The notes under the pieces are model-generated. The model was given only the letters and a program-made list of their open reading frames with translations. It was not told the DNA's origin and ran no database searches. A stretch of 64,000 nt of DNA, taken from the NCBI RefSeq assembly GCF_900106995.1, contig NZ_FNOK01000028.1:55429-119428 (forward strand), written 5' to 3'. Source of the stretch: Saccharopolyspora shandongensis (GTDB taxonomy: Bacteria; Actinomycetota; Actinomycetes; Mycobacteriales; Pseudonocardiaceae). The translations under genes and the position numbers were made by a program. This document shows, piece by piece, positions 42,666 to 50,675 of the stretch (positions are counted from its first letter, which is position 1; each line of letters opens with the position of its first letter).

Positions 42666-42732
42666 TGACCGGATGGAAAATTCGTTGCGGCCATGCGATT
42701 CTCGATCGATCACACACGCTCATCCGAGATGT

Positions 42733-42835
42733 CCACTTCGGTCCAGCTGGTCGGCCAGGTTCGCGGCGAGAGCGCTGTCCAGCAGCTCGAACACCTGCCC
42801 CAGCGGGTCGCGGTGGTACGTGGCGCGCCGCTGCC
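42733..42835 (-). other. Coding-like scrap between the SDR and TetR remnants
   Basis: Minus-strand reading gives ATYHRDPLGQVFELLDSALA, ANLADQLDRSGHLG and a stop. It looks like the C terminus of a lost protein, family unknown. It sits exactly where the missing fronts of the SDR and TetR genes should meet. Confidence 0.35.
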
Positions 42836-43369
42836 GAGCTGTTCGCCGACAAGGGCGTCGCGGCGACCACCGTGCGCGCGATCGCATCCCAGGTCGGAGT
42901 GCAGTCCGGCGCGCTGTACCACTACTTCCCGTCGAAAGACGCGATCGTGCGGGAGGTGATCACCAGCTATCTGGAGGAGCTGAAAACCCGCTACGACTCG
43001 GCCGCACCCCGCCGGCTCGACGCACGCGCCCGGTTACGCGCCATCGTCGAGGTATCGCTTCGCACCGCCGAGGAAAGCCCGCACGCCACCATCGTCTACC
43101 AGAACGAGCTGGCGAACCTCCGCGACCTACCCGAGTACCAGCACACCAAGAAGCTGGCCGACGAAGTGCAGCAGATCTGGCTGGAAACCATCGACGACGG
43201 CAAGCGGGCCGGGGTGTTCCGCGGCGACATCCCTTCGAAGGTCTTCCACCGCTTCATCCGCGACGCCGTGTGGCTGTCGATCAAGTGGCGGCACCCGGAC
43301 GACGCCTACACCAGCGAGGACCTCGCCCGGGACTGCATGTCCATCTTCCTCGACGGCTTCGCCGCATGA
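42815..43369 (+). pseudogene. TetR-family regulator lacking its first residues
   Basis: The HTH region is clear (WRAAAELFADKGVAATTVRA, then IASQVGVQSGALYHYFPSKD) and the C-terminal ligand domain runs to ARDCMSIFLDGFAA. The usual R-x-x-I-L start of helix 1 is missing and no start codon with a ribosome site lies in frame close by; the open frame extends upstream through unrelated sequence. KstR2-like TetR proteins control lipid or steroid genes. It would have been divergent from the SDR gene. Confidence 0.65.
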
Positions 43370-43505
43370 TGCGCCGCCACCACACCGGGAACCCTGCGGA
43401 TGCAGATGAACCATCGGGCCGACGTCGCGGCCTTGATCTACGCTCCCCAGCTGTGCCCGCCGTTCGCGTCGGAGCGGTTCCGGCGGCTGGTCGAGGGTGA
43501 CACGG

Positions 43506-43587
43506 TAGTCGCCGCCGGACGTCCGGCTGATCGACGGCTTCCCCCCAGGGCGGTGTGCGGCCGCTCGTGGTTGCAGTAGTTCGTCCG
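43506..43587 (-). mobile_element. IS481-type transposase C-terminal scrap
   Basis: Minus-strand reading gives NYCNHERPHTALGGKPSISR, the end signature of IS481-family transposases (YNxxRPHxALGGxPP). Nothing else of the element is intact. The whole stretch 43370-43726 holds no intact gene. Confidence 0.6.
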
Positions 43588-43726
43588 TAGACACAACCGC
43601 AGACGTCCCTCGGGGGTCAGCGGTGCGTTCCGGTGTCCCCTGCTGTTGGTGCTCCTGGACTCGGTGGCCGCGTTCAGCGGGAGCCCTGGAATCTCAAGGC
43701 TCCCGCGTGAGCGGTTGTGCGTGGCG

Positions 43727-44125
43727 TCAACGTGCGAACTTTTCGATAGCCGCCGGGGTGACGGGGGTGAAGAAGTTGACGAGGTTGCCGTCGGGGTCGC
43801 GGAACAGCAGCGACCGGTTGCCCCAGGGCATCGTGGTGGGCTCGGTGACGAAGTCGGTGACGAAGCCGGTCAGGTTCTGGTGAACGCGGTCCACGTCGTC
43901 GACGAGGAACTCGCTGATCACGCTGTGGTTGTCCGCCGGGCGGGCAGAGTCCGGGGCGAACAGCGGGACGGTGCGGGTGCTGGCGATCGCGAGGGTGGCG
44001 TTGGGGGTCTTTAGTTCGGCGAAGTCCTCGGTGGCCCACATCGCCGGCACCCCGGTGGCTCGCTCGTAGAACTCGACGAGGCGCGCTACGTCGCTGGTGA
44101 TGATGCGGATCGAGACGAAGTCCAT
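43727..44125 (-). CDS. VOC-family (glyoxalase-fold) protein
   Basis: 132 residues from the ATG at 44125 after GAGGAGATCACC. The paired beta-alpha-beta-beta-beta units are typical: MDFVSIRIITSDVARLVEFY, then SEFLVDDVDRVHQNL and LLFRDPDGNLVNFFTPVTP. Members bind metal and act as isomerases, dioxygenases or antibiotic-binding proteins; His and Glu ligands are not clearly all present. It is divergent from the WYL regulator across 92 bases, an arrangement where the WYL protein usually controls the VOC gene. Confidence 0.85.
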   Translation of the reverse strand: MDFVSIRIITSDVARLVEFYERATGVPAMWATEDFAELKTPNATLAIASTRTVPLFAPDSARPADNHSVISEFLVDDVDRVHQNLTGFVTDFVTEPTTMPWGNRSLLFRDPDGNLVNFFTPVTPAAIEKFAR

Positions 44126-44217
44126 GGTGATCTCCTCGGGCGTGTTTGATTCGTGCACTTCGCAGGCTAGGAGAAATAGTGGACAGAATCGGTCCTGTAT
44201 TCACGTAGGCTGTGAAC

Positions 44218-45207
44218 ATGCCTCGACCCACTGGCCGCGTGCTGACACTCCTGGAGTTGCTGCAGTCCGGCGGCACCCGGACTGTGGCCGAACTCGCCGA
44301 CCGGCTCGGCGTCGAAGGGCGCACCGTGCGGCGGTATGTGGACCAGCTGATCGACCTTGACGTGCCCGTGGAATCGGTGCGCGGCCGCTACGGCGGGTAC
44401 CGGCTCGCCCCTGGGTACCGCTTGCCTCCGCTCATGTTCAGCGACGACGAGGCGCTGGCCGTGCTGCTCGGCCTGGTCGCCGGCCGCCGAGCAGGGTTGA
44501 CGACGACGGAGCACACGGCAAGCGAGACGGCATCGGCGAAGATCCGGCGGGTGCTGCCCAAGCACATCGCCCGCCGGCTCGACACACTCCTGGGGGCTCT
44601 CGCCTTCACGGATCAGCCCGGCGAGTTCGACACCCCGGACGCTGGGGTCCTGCTCACCATCGCCGATGCGGTGCGCCACCGCCGACCGATCTCGATCCGC
44701 TACACCGACCGCGGCGGACGGCGCAGCGAACGCACGCTGCACGCGTACGGGATCGTCGCCCATTCGGGCCGGTGGTACGTCACGGGCAAGGACCCCGAGA
44801 TCGGCGAGGACCGAACCTTCCGGCTCGATCGCATCGCAGACGCGCGGACCCTGCCCGGCTCATTCGAAGCGCCCGTGGGTCCCGGTCCGGCACAGCGCGT
44901 GTTGTCAGGGTTCGCCACGGCGGAGTACCGGCATGAGGTGACCTTGCGGATCCACGGGACAGTTGAGCAGATCCGCGCCCACCTTCCCGCCAGCGTCGCG
45001 AGCCTGGCGGAGCACGAGCCCGAGGCAGGCGAGGACCGGGCGACCGAGCGCTGGCTGCGCGTCGAGCTACGTGCGGAGCAGCTCGACTGGTTGCCTCCGG
45101 CACTCGCCTCACTCGACCGGCCGTTCGTCATCGAGCGCCCCAATGAACTACGCGACCTCGTCATCGCGCTCGCCGATCGGCTCGCGTCCCGCGCCCGCCA
45201 AGCCTGA
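44218..45207 (+). CDS. WYL-domain HTH regulator
   Basis: 329 residues from the ATG at 44218 (a GTG two codons earlier is also possible). The N-terminal HTH_11 (RVLTLLELLQSGGTRTVAEL, then ADRLGVEGRTVRRYVDQL) is followed by GRYGGYRLAPGYRLPPLMFS and the WYL domain (ISIRYTDRGGRRSERTLHAY, then GRWYVTGKDPE). WYL proteins bind nucleic acids or nucleotides, and control stress, DNA-damage or defence genes. It probably controls the divergent VOC gene. It has no stated link to the biosynthetic locus. Confidence 0.88.
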   Translation: MPRPTGRVLTLLELLQSGGTRTVAELADRLGVEGRTVRRYVDQLIDLDVPVESVRGRYGGYRLAPGYRLPPLMFSDDEALAVLLGLVAGRRAGLTTTEHTASETASAKIRRVLPKHIARRLDTLLGALAFTDQPGEFDTPDAGVLLTIADAVRHRRPISIRYTDRGGRRSERTLHAYGIVAHSGRWYVTGKDPEIGEDRTFRLDRIADARTLPGSFEAPVGPGPAQRVLSGFATAEYRHEVTLRIHGTVEQIRAHLPASVASLAEHEPEAGEDRATERWLRVELRAEQLDWLPPALASLDRPFVIERPNELRDLVIALADRLASRARQA

Positions 45208-45319
45208 CAGCGAGGAACCAATGTCATGAGATGGCACATCTAGGACACCGCTGCGGTCAACACCCTAGTACCCCGACAGCAGTTCGTGATGTTCATGGTT
45301 CGCGACTCAGTTGTCGCGG

Positions 45320-45484
45320 GTAGTGGGCTTCGATCCGACCCTGCGCCGCAGCGGCCCGACCTGGCGCGAGTTCCTGCCCGCACAAGCCACCGGTCTCATC
45401 GCCTGCGGCTTCCCGAGCATCGACACGATCCGCCTGCAAGGCCTATACGCCCTGGTCCTCCCAGAACACAGGCGCCGGGGTTAG
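45320..45484 (+). mobile_element. Integrase-core transposase internal scrap
   Basis: Reads VVGFDPTLRRSGPTWREFLP, then AQATGLIACGFPSIDTIRLQ and GLYALVLPEH, matching the SGPTW-REFL-x-Q-A-x-x-x-x-A-C-D-F region of actinobacterial IS481-like integrases. The first DDE Asp (CDF) reads CGF here. It overlaps the sbnA stop on the other strand. The 110 bases to its left hold nothing recognisable. Confidence 0.65.
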
Positions 45485-46455
45485 TGGTCTGCGCTCGGAT
45501 CGGTGGGGGCCGTGCCGAAGCTGCGCTCCACCCATTTCCCGTCGTAGACGGTGTCCAGGTAGTTGACCCCCATGTCCGGGGCGATCGCCAGGGCTGTGAG
45601 CTCGTCACCGGCTCGGTTCGCGCGCAGCCACTCGAGGGCGCCGCAGACCACCGTGCCGGTCGAGCCGCCGAAGAGGAATCCGCAGCGGACCATCCTGCGG
45701 CACATGGCGATCGTATCGCACTCCGACACGTGGACCACATCGTCCACATAGGACTCTTCCAGGATCTGCGGGCGGACGCCCGTGCCCAGGCCGGGGATGA
45801 GCCGCTGCCCGGCCGGTGCGCCGAAGGTCACCGAACCGACGCTGTCGACCGCGACCACGGTCACCCCGGGTTGGTTCTCCCGGAAGTAGCGGGCGCAACC
45901 CATCAGCGTTCCCGTCGTGCCGGCTCCGACGAACAGCACGTCGAGGTCCGGGAATGCCTTGGCGATCTCGGGCCCCGTGGTGCGGTAGTGCCCCCGCCAG
46001 TTCCCCGGGTTTGCGTACTGGTTCAGCCAGACGTAGCCGGGATTGGCCCGCAGCAGCTCGCGGACGTGGGCGAGGCGTGCGGCCAGGAATCCACCCTCCC
46101 GGTCCGGCTCGCTGATCACGTGCACCTCGCTGCCCAGCGCCTCCATCCACCGCCGGGCCGCGCGGTTGCAGCGCACGTCCGTCACGCAGACGAACCGGTA
46201 GCCGCGGTGCGCCGCCACCATGCTCAGGGCCACGCCCATGTTGCCCGACGAAGACTCGATCAACGCGCCGCCGGGGCGCAATCGACCGTCCCGCTCCAGC
46301 GCGTCCACCATCTCGACCGCGGCCTTGAGCTTGACCGAACCTGCGAAGTTGAAGCCCTCGCACTTGAGGAGCAGCCGACGGCCGACGACGTGCTGCAGGT
46401 CGACGTAGATGTCCTCGACGTTGAATTCCAGCGGACTGGAGATGACAGCTGCCAC
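45481..46455 (-). CDS. sbnA: SbnA-type synthase for 2,3-diaminopropionate precursor
   Basis: 324 residues from a GTG at 46455. It is a cysteine-synthase-fold PLP enzyme: the PLP Lys42 is in CEGFNFAGSVKLKAA, the phosphate or cofactor loop is SSSGNMGVALSMVA, and GAGTTGTLMGCARYF binds the PLP phosphate. The length and the ENxNFxGSVKxRxA-like start fit SbnA, which joins O-phospho-L-serine and L-glutamate to N-(1-amino-1-carboxyethyl)-glutamate. The partner sbnB at 49550 makes the call strong. It is divergent from the main operon across 211 bases. Confidence 0.88.
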   Translation of the reverse strand: MAAVISSPLEFNVEDIYVDLQHVVGRRLLLKCEGFNFAGSVKLKAAVEMVDALERDGRLRPGGALIESSSGNMGVALSMVAAHRGYRFVCVTDVRCNRAARRWMEALGSEVHVISEPDREGGFLAARLAHVRELLRANPGYVWLNQYANPGNWRGHYRTTGPEIAKAFPDLDVLFVGAGTTGTLMGCARYFRENQPGVTVVAVDSVGSVTFGAPAGQRLIPGLGTGVRPQILEESYVDDVVHVSECDTIAMCRRMVRCGFLFGGSTGTVVCGALEWLRANRAGDELTALAIAPDMGVNYLDTVYDGKWVERSFGTAPTDPSADH

Positions 46456-46666
46456 GGTGTGAACCCACTCTCGTCCGGTCACCGGCTGGTGCGGCGAAGC
46501 CGTGCGCGATCGCGCGCGGACCGGGGCTTCGCGAGCAGAGTGTTTCGACGGCGCCGATATTTCGGCTATAAAACGGCTTTCCGCCATCGGCGATAGGCCA
46601 TGTACCGAAGAAATATAGGCCGCCCGGCGATGGTCTGTGCCACGTCCGCACGGAAGGAGAATCCCG
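46456..46666. promoter_or_regulatory. Divergent control region of the biosynthetic operon
   Basis: 211 bases with an AT-rich core (GATATTTCGGCTATAAAACGG near 46556-46576; AATATAGG near 46610-46617), unlike the GC-rich genes around it. It must start both sbnA and the rightward operon. GGCTATAA (46564-46571) recurs, inverted as TTATAGCC, at 50607-50614 before the NRPS gene. Confidence 0.5.
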
Positions 46667-47608
46667 ATGGCCGATCGGCAGAACTGGGCGCCGCTGGAGG
46701 TAAGTCCGAGCAGCGTCGGTGCCGGGGCCACCCCGCACGGGCTGGTCGACCACCTGCGCGGCATCGGCGACCTCACCGGGCTGCTCGCCCGCGAGAAGGC
46801 GGTGGTCTTCCGGGGTTTCCACGTCACGCCGGCAGAGCTCGACGAGGTGCTCGACCTGCTCCTGCCCAACAGGTTGGCTTACGTGCACGGCAACTCGCCG
46901 CGGACCAAGGTCGGCAAGAACGTCTACACCTCGACCGAATATCCCCCGGAATTCACCATCTCGATGCACAACGAGATGTCCTACGCCCATCAATGGCCCG
47001 CCCGGCTGGCGTTCTTCTGCGACCAGCAGCCGGAAACCGGTGGCGCCACCCCGGTCGTGGACGGCGTGCGCTGGTTGGCCGCGCTGGATCCGGAAGTCCG
47101 CGAGGCGTTCGCCGGCGGCGTGTGCTACCGGCAGAACCTGCACGGCGGCCGAGGCCTGGGCAAGAGCTGGCAGGACACCTTCGAAACCGACAGCCGCGCG
47201 GAGGTCGAGTCCTTCCTGGACGGCACCGGGGCGAGCTGGGAGTGGACCGCGCAGGACTCGCTGCGGGTCAGCCAGGTCCGGCCCGCCACCGCACGGCACC
47301 CGATCACCGGCGCCGAGGTCTGGTTCAACCAGGCCGACCAGTGGCACGCCGCCGGGCTCGGGGACGAGACGGCCGCCGCGCTGTACCAGATCATGCCGGA
47401 GGAGGACCTGCCGCAGTCGGTGACCTTCGCCGACGGCAGCCCGATCCCCGCCGAGCACATCACCCAGATCCGCGACCGCGGTCTGGAGTCCGCAGTGGAT
47501 GTCGACTGGTACACCGGCGATCTGCTGCTCATCGACAACGTCCTGGTGGGACACGGCAGGCGACCCTTCACCGGGCCGCGCCGGGTCCTGGTGGCGATGT
47601 CGGACTGA
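46667..47608 (+). CDS. TauD/clavaminate-synthase-like Fe(II)/2-oxoglutarate oxygenase
   Basis: 313 residues from the ATG at 46667 after AAGGAGAATCCCG. The iron site is His-x-Glu (SMHNEMSYAHQW), as in clavaminate synthase and SyrP-type hydroxylases, and not His-x-Asp; the distal His and 2-oxoglutarate Arg are in LLIDNVLVGHGRRPFTGPRR. SyrP-like enzymes hydroxylate amino acids bound to NRPS carriers, often at C-beta. It is the first gene of the operon that contains the NRPS, so hydroxylation of a tethered residue is a reasonable guess. Confidence 0.88.
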   Translation: MADRQNWAPLEVSPSSVGAGATPHGLVDHLRGIGDLTGLLAREKAVVFRGFHVTPAELDEVLDLLLPNRLAYVHGNSPRTKVGKNVYTSTEYPPEFTISMHNEMSYAHQWPARLAFFCDQQPETGGATPVVDGVRWLAALDPEVREAFAGGVCYRQNLHGGRGLGKSWQDTFETDSRAEVESFLDGTGASWEWTAQDSLRVSQVRPATARHPITGAEVWFNQADQWHAAGLGDETAAALYQIMPEEDLPQSVTFADGSPIPAEHITQIRDRGLESAVDVDWYTGDLLLIDNVLVGHGRRPFTGPRRVLVAMSD

Positions 47609-47651
47609 GCGCGATCGGCGGTGCTCCCCTAGCTCGGAGGCGCGGGAAGCC

Positions 47652-48146
47652 ATGAGCATTCAGACCCAGGAGCACGAACTCGCGGATTCGCTTCGGCGCA
47701 CGGCCCGCCGGTTCGCCACCGGTGTCACGATCGCCGCGGTGTCGCACGCCAGCGGCACGCACGCGTTGACCGCCAACTCGTTCGTGACGCTGTCCCTTCG
47801 CCCCGCGTTGGTCGGGATCTCGGTGCAGCGCGAAGGCCGGATGCGCCAGCTCGTCGAAGAGGTCGGGGTCTTCGGGATCAGCGTGCTGAACGAAGCGCAG
47901 GGCGACTGCGCGCGCCGCTACGCCGACCGCCACCGCGACCGCGACGCCCCGGAATTCACCCCGGCGGCCGGCGGCGCGCCCGTCGTCGCCGGTTGCGTCG
48001 CTCACTTCAGCTGCGGGCTCGACCGGATCGACCCGGTCGGGGACCACGACCTGATCATCGGCTCGGTGCTCGACTGCGCCGTGGCCGACGAGCTGCGACC
48101 ACCGCTGATCTTCCTGGACGGCGGTTTTCTGAAATCCGTCGGCTGA
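47652..48146 (+). CDS. Flavin reductase-like FMN-binding protein
   Basis: 164 residues with GGAGG upstream. The HpaC-like fold is clear: LRRTARRFATGVTIAAVSHA, LTANSFVTLSLRPALVGISV, GVFGISVLNEAQGDCARRYA and GDHDLIIGSVLDCAV. Such proteins give reduced flavin to a separate monooxygenase or halogenase. No flavin monooxygenase is in the operon, so its partner is either elsewhere or the protein acts directly as an oxidoreductase. Confidence 0.85.
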   Translation: MSIQTQEHELADSLRRTARRFATGVTIAAVSHASGTHALTANSFVTLSLRPALVGISVQREGRMRQLVEEVGVFGISVLNEAQGDCARRYADRHRDRDAPEFTPAAGGAPVVAGCVAHFSCGLDRIDPVGDHDLIIGSVLDCAVADELRPPLIFLDGGFLKSVG

Positions 48147-48193
48147 CCGCGCTCGGACCGAGGCGCGCCATCACGTGGTGTGGAGGAGAACCG

Positions 48194-49534
48194 ATGCACG
48201 CAGTTGCTCCGGTGACGCCCGTCGGCGGTCACTCGCTGCTGCTGTTCCTGCTGCAGATAGGCCTGCTGCTGCTGGTCGCCGTGCTGCTCGGCAGGCTGGC
48301 CGCGCTCGTGTCGCTGCCGCCGATCGTCGGCGAGCTGCTGACCGGCATCGTCCTCGGGCCCACGCTGCTCGGGGCGGTGGCCCCGGACTGGTTCGCGTGG
48401 CTGTTCCCGCAGGAGACCGAGCAGTTCCACCTGCTCGACGCGTTCGGCCAGGTGGGGGTGATCCTGCTGGTCGGGATCACCGGGCTCCAGCTCGATCTCG
48501 GGCTGATCCGGAAACGCGGTGCCACCGCGGTCCGGATCAGCCTCGCCGGGTTCATCATCCCGCTCGGCCTCGGCATCGGTGCGGGCCTGCTGCTGCCGAA
48601 CGCGATGCTGGTCCCCGGTTCCCAGCGCGCGGTGTTCGCGACGTTCCTGGGCATCGCGATGTGCGTCAGCGCGATCCCGGTCATCGCCAAGACCCTGATG
48701 GACCTGAAGCTGCTGCACCGCAACGTGGGCCAGCTGGTGCTCATCTCGGGCACGGTGGACGACGTCGTAGGCTGGTTGGGGCTTTCGGTGGTCACCGCGA
48801 TGGCCACCACCGGGCTGCAGATGGGCGGACTGGCCCGGTCGATCGGTGCCCTCGTGCTGTTCGTGCTCGCCGCACTGGTGCTGGGCCGGCCCCTGGTGCG
48901 CGCCGCGATGCGCGCGACGACCCGAACCCCGGAACCGAGCACGACCATCGGCGCGGCGGTCGTGCTGGTGGTGCTGGTGAGCACGGTCACGCACGCTCTC
49001 GGGCTGGAGGCGGTATTCGGGGCGCTGGTCGCGGGAATGCTGATCCGCACCGCGGGCAAGGAGGTGTTGACCCGGCTGGCGCCGCTGCGCGCCTTCGTCA
49101 TGGCCGTGCTGGCACCGGTGTTCTTCGCGACGGCGGGCCTTCGGATGGACCTCACCGCGCTGGTGGACCCGGCCGTGCTGGGCACCGCAGCGGTCCTGCT
49201 GCTGATCGCTGTCGCGGGCAAGTTCGCCGGTGCCTACCTCGGCGCCTGGACCAGCGGGCTCGACCGGTGGGAGGCGCTGGCGATCGGTGCGGGCATGAAC
49301 GCCCGCGGGGTGGTCCAGCTGATAGTGGCCATGGTCGGCCTGCGGCTCGGGGTTCTGACCACCGAGATGTTCACGATCATCGTGCTCATCGCGATCGTGA
49401 CCTCGGCGATGGGCCCGCCGATCCTGCGGATGGCGTCGGCCCGCATCGAAATGACCGCCGGGGAGCGGTTGCGCCTCACCGAGTACGAGGCCACCTTGCA
49501 CTCCGACGTGCGACCGGCCGTGGAAAGAACGTGA
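48194..49534 (+). CDS. Cation/proton antiporter (CPA2/Kef-like)
   Basis: 446 residues from the ATG at 48194 after GGAGGAGAACCG. About 12 membrane helices are present, with the family's LPPIVGELLTGIVLGPTLLG near residue 45, the ion-binding SGTVDDVVGWLGLSVVTAM (Asp-Asp) in the middle, and a late GAGMNARGVVQLIVAMVG. There is no TrkA-N domain. Antiporters of this type in antibiotic clusters are taken as export or self-protection proteins. Location between the flavin reductase and sbnB ties it to the locus. Confidence 0.88.
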   Translation: MHAVAPVTPVGGHSLLLFLLQIGLLLLVAVLLGRLAALVSLPPIVGELLTGIVLGPTLLGAVAPDWFAWLFPQETEQFHLLDAFGQVGVILLVGITGLQLDLGLIRKRGATAVRISLAGFIIPLGLGIGAGLLLPNAMLVPGSQRAVFATFLGIAMCVSAIPVIAKTLMDLKLLHRNVGQLVLISGTVDDVVGWLGLSVVTAMATTGLQMGGLARSIGALVLFVLAALVLGRPLVRAAMRATTRTPEPSTTIGAAVVLVVLVSTVTHALGLEAVFGALVAGMLIRTAGKEVLTRLAPLRAFVMAVLAPVFFATAGLRMDLTALVDPAVLGTAAVLLLIAVAGKFAGAYLGAWTSGLDRWEALAIGAGMNARGVVQLIVAMVGLRLGVLTTEMFTIIVLIAIVTSAMGPPILRMASARIEMTAGERLRLTEYEATLHSDVRPAVERT

Positions 49535-49549
49535 GTTGACCGAGGTGAT

Positions 49550-50587
49550 GTGGACGTGAACAGCCCGAAGACCCCTTCGTTCAGCGTGGTTCCGGGCAGC
49601 CAGGTGCGCCAGGTGCTGCACGGCGATGAGCGGCAGGTGACCCGCGTGGTCGAGCAGGCATACCGCTTGCACGGCGCAGGGCGGACGGTGAACCCCGACT
49701 CGTACTTCCTGCGGTTCCCGGAGGACGCGGCCTCGCGGATCATCGCCCTGCCCGCCTCGGCGAGCGGCGACGTCGGCGTGCACGGCATCAAGTGGATTTC
49801 CAGCTTCCCGGCGAACGTTCCCGCCGGGCTGCCACGCGCCTCCGCGGTGCTGGTCCTCAACGACCCGGACACCGGCTTTCCCTTCGCCTGTTTGGAAAGC
49901 TCCATCATCAGCGCGGCGCGGACAGCGGCTTCGGCGGCGCTGGCGGCGGTGGCGATCAGCTCGCGGCGCGGGGCGCGGGCAAGCCGGGTCGGGTTCTTCG
50001 GCACCGGGTTGATCGCCCGCTACATCCACACCTACCTGCGCGCCAACGGTTTCGAGTTCGACGAGCTCGGCGTGCACGACCGGTCTCCGGAGTACGCGGA
50101 ATCGTTCCGGGGGTACCTCGCGCGGACCGAGTCGGGCGCGATCACCGTGCACGAGAAGCCGGAGGAACTGATCCGGTCCGCCGACCTGGTCGTGTTCGCC
50201 ACCACCGCGGGCGTGCCGCACGTGACCGATCCGGCCTGGTTCCAGCACAATCCGCTGGTCCTGCACGTTTCGCTGCGGGACCTGTCACCCGAGGTGGTGC
50301 TGTCGGCGTGCAACGTCACCGATGACGTCGAGCACTGCCTGAAGGCCAACACGTCGTTGCACCTGACCGAGCAGCGAACCGGCAATCGGGACTTCATCGC
50401 CGGCGACATGCCCGCGCTGCTGGACGGCCGGATCGACTGCCCGGTGGACCGACCGATCGTCTTCTCCCCCTTCGGCCTCGGGGTGCTCGACCTCGCGGTG
50501 GGCAAGCACGTCCACGACGCGCTGGCCGCATCGGAGCGGCTGCACACCGTGCCGGACTTCTTCTCCGAATTGGACCGATATGCCTGA
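49550..50587 (+). CDS. sbnB: SbnB-type dehydrogenase forming L-2,3-diaminopropionate
   Basis: 345 residues from GTG 49550; another GTG at 49556 is equally possible given GAGG at 49542. It is an ornithine-cyclodeaminase-fold protein: KWISSFPANVPAGLPRASAV, ACLESSIISAARTAASAALA, VGFFGTGLIARYIHTYLRAN with the NAD site, and VFSPFGLGVLDLAVGKHVHD. SbnB oxidises the SbnA product with NAD+ and releases L-2,3-diaminopropionate and 2-oxoglutarate. Together with sbnA this gives the complete two-step supply of the amino acid for the adjacent NRPS. Confidence 0.88.
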   Translation: MDVNSPKTPSFSVVPGSQVRQVLHGDERQVTRVVEQAYRLHGAGRTVNPDSYFLRFPEDAASRIIALPASASGDVGVHGIKWISSFPANVPAGLPRASAVLVLNDPDTGFPFACLESSIISAARTAASAALAAVAISSRRGARASRVGFFGTGLIARYIHTYLRANGFEFDELGVHDRSPEYAESFRGYLARTESGAITVHEKPEELIRSADLVVFATTAGVPHVTDPAWFQHNPLVLHVSLRDLSPEVVLSACNVTDDVEHCLKANTSLHLTEQRTGNRDFIAGDMPALLDGRIDCPVDRPIVFSPFGLGVLDLAVGKHVHDALAASERLHTVPDFFSELDRYA

Positions 50588-50611
50588 TCGCTGGTTTATA
50601 GGCGCGTTATA

Positions 50612-50638
50612 GCCGCTGATCCCATTCTGATCAGCGGC
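50612..50638. promoter_or_regulatory. Perfect 10-bp inverted repeat before the NRPS gene
   Basis: GCCGCTGATC-CCATTCT-GATCAGCGGC lies between the sbnB stop and the NRPS start, 38 bases before the ATG. It could be an attenuator, operator or mRNA-processing hairpin separating the supply genes from the assembly genes. A TTTATAGGCGCGTTATAGCC element directly precedes it (50595-50614). Confidence 0.45.
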
Positions 50639-50675
50639 GGGAGCAATCGCGGATTTCGGGAGACGTTGGTGCACA

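Noticed and set aside
48002..50266. 754-codon open frame on the minus strand
   Set aside because: Antisense to the antiporter and sbnB; composition is His/Gln/Arg-rich and typical of a shadow frame.
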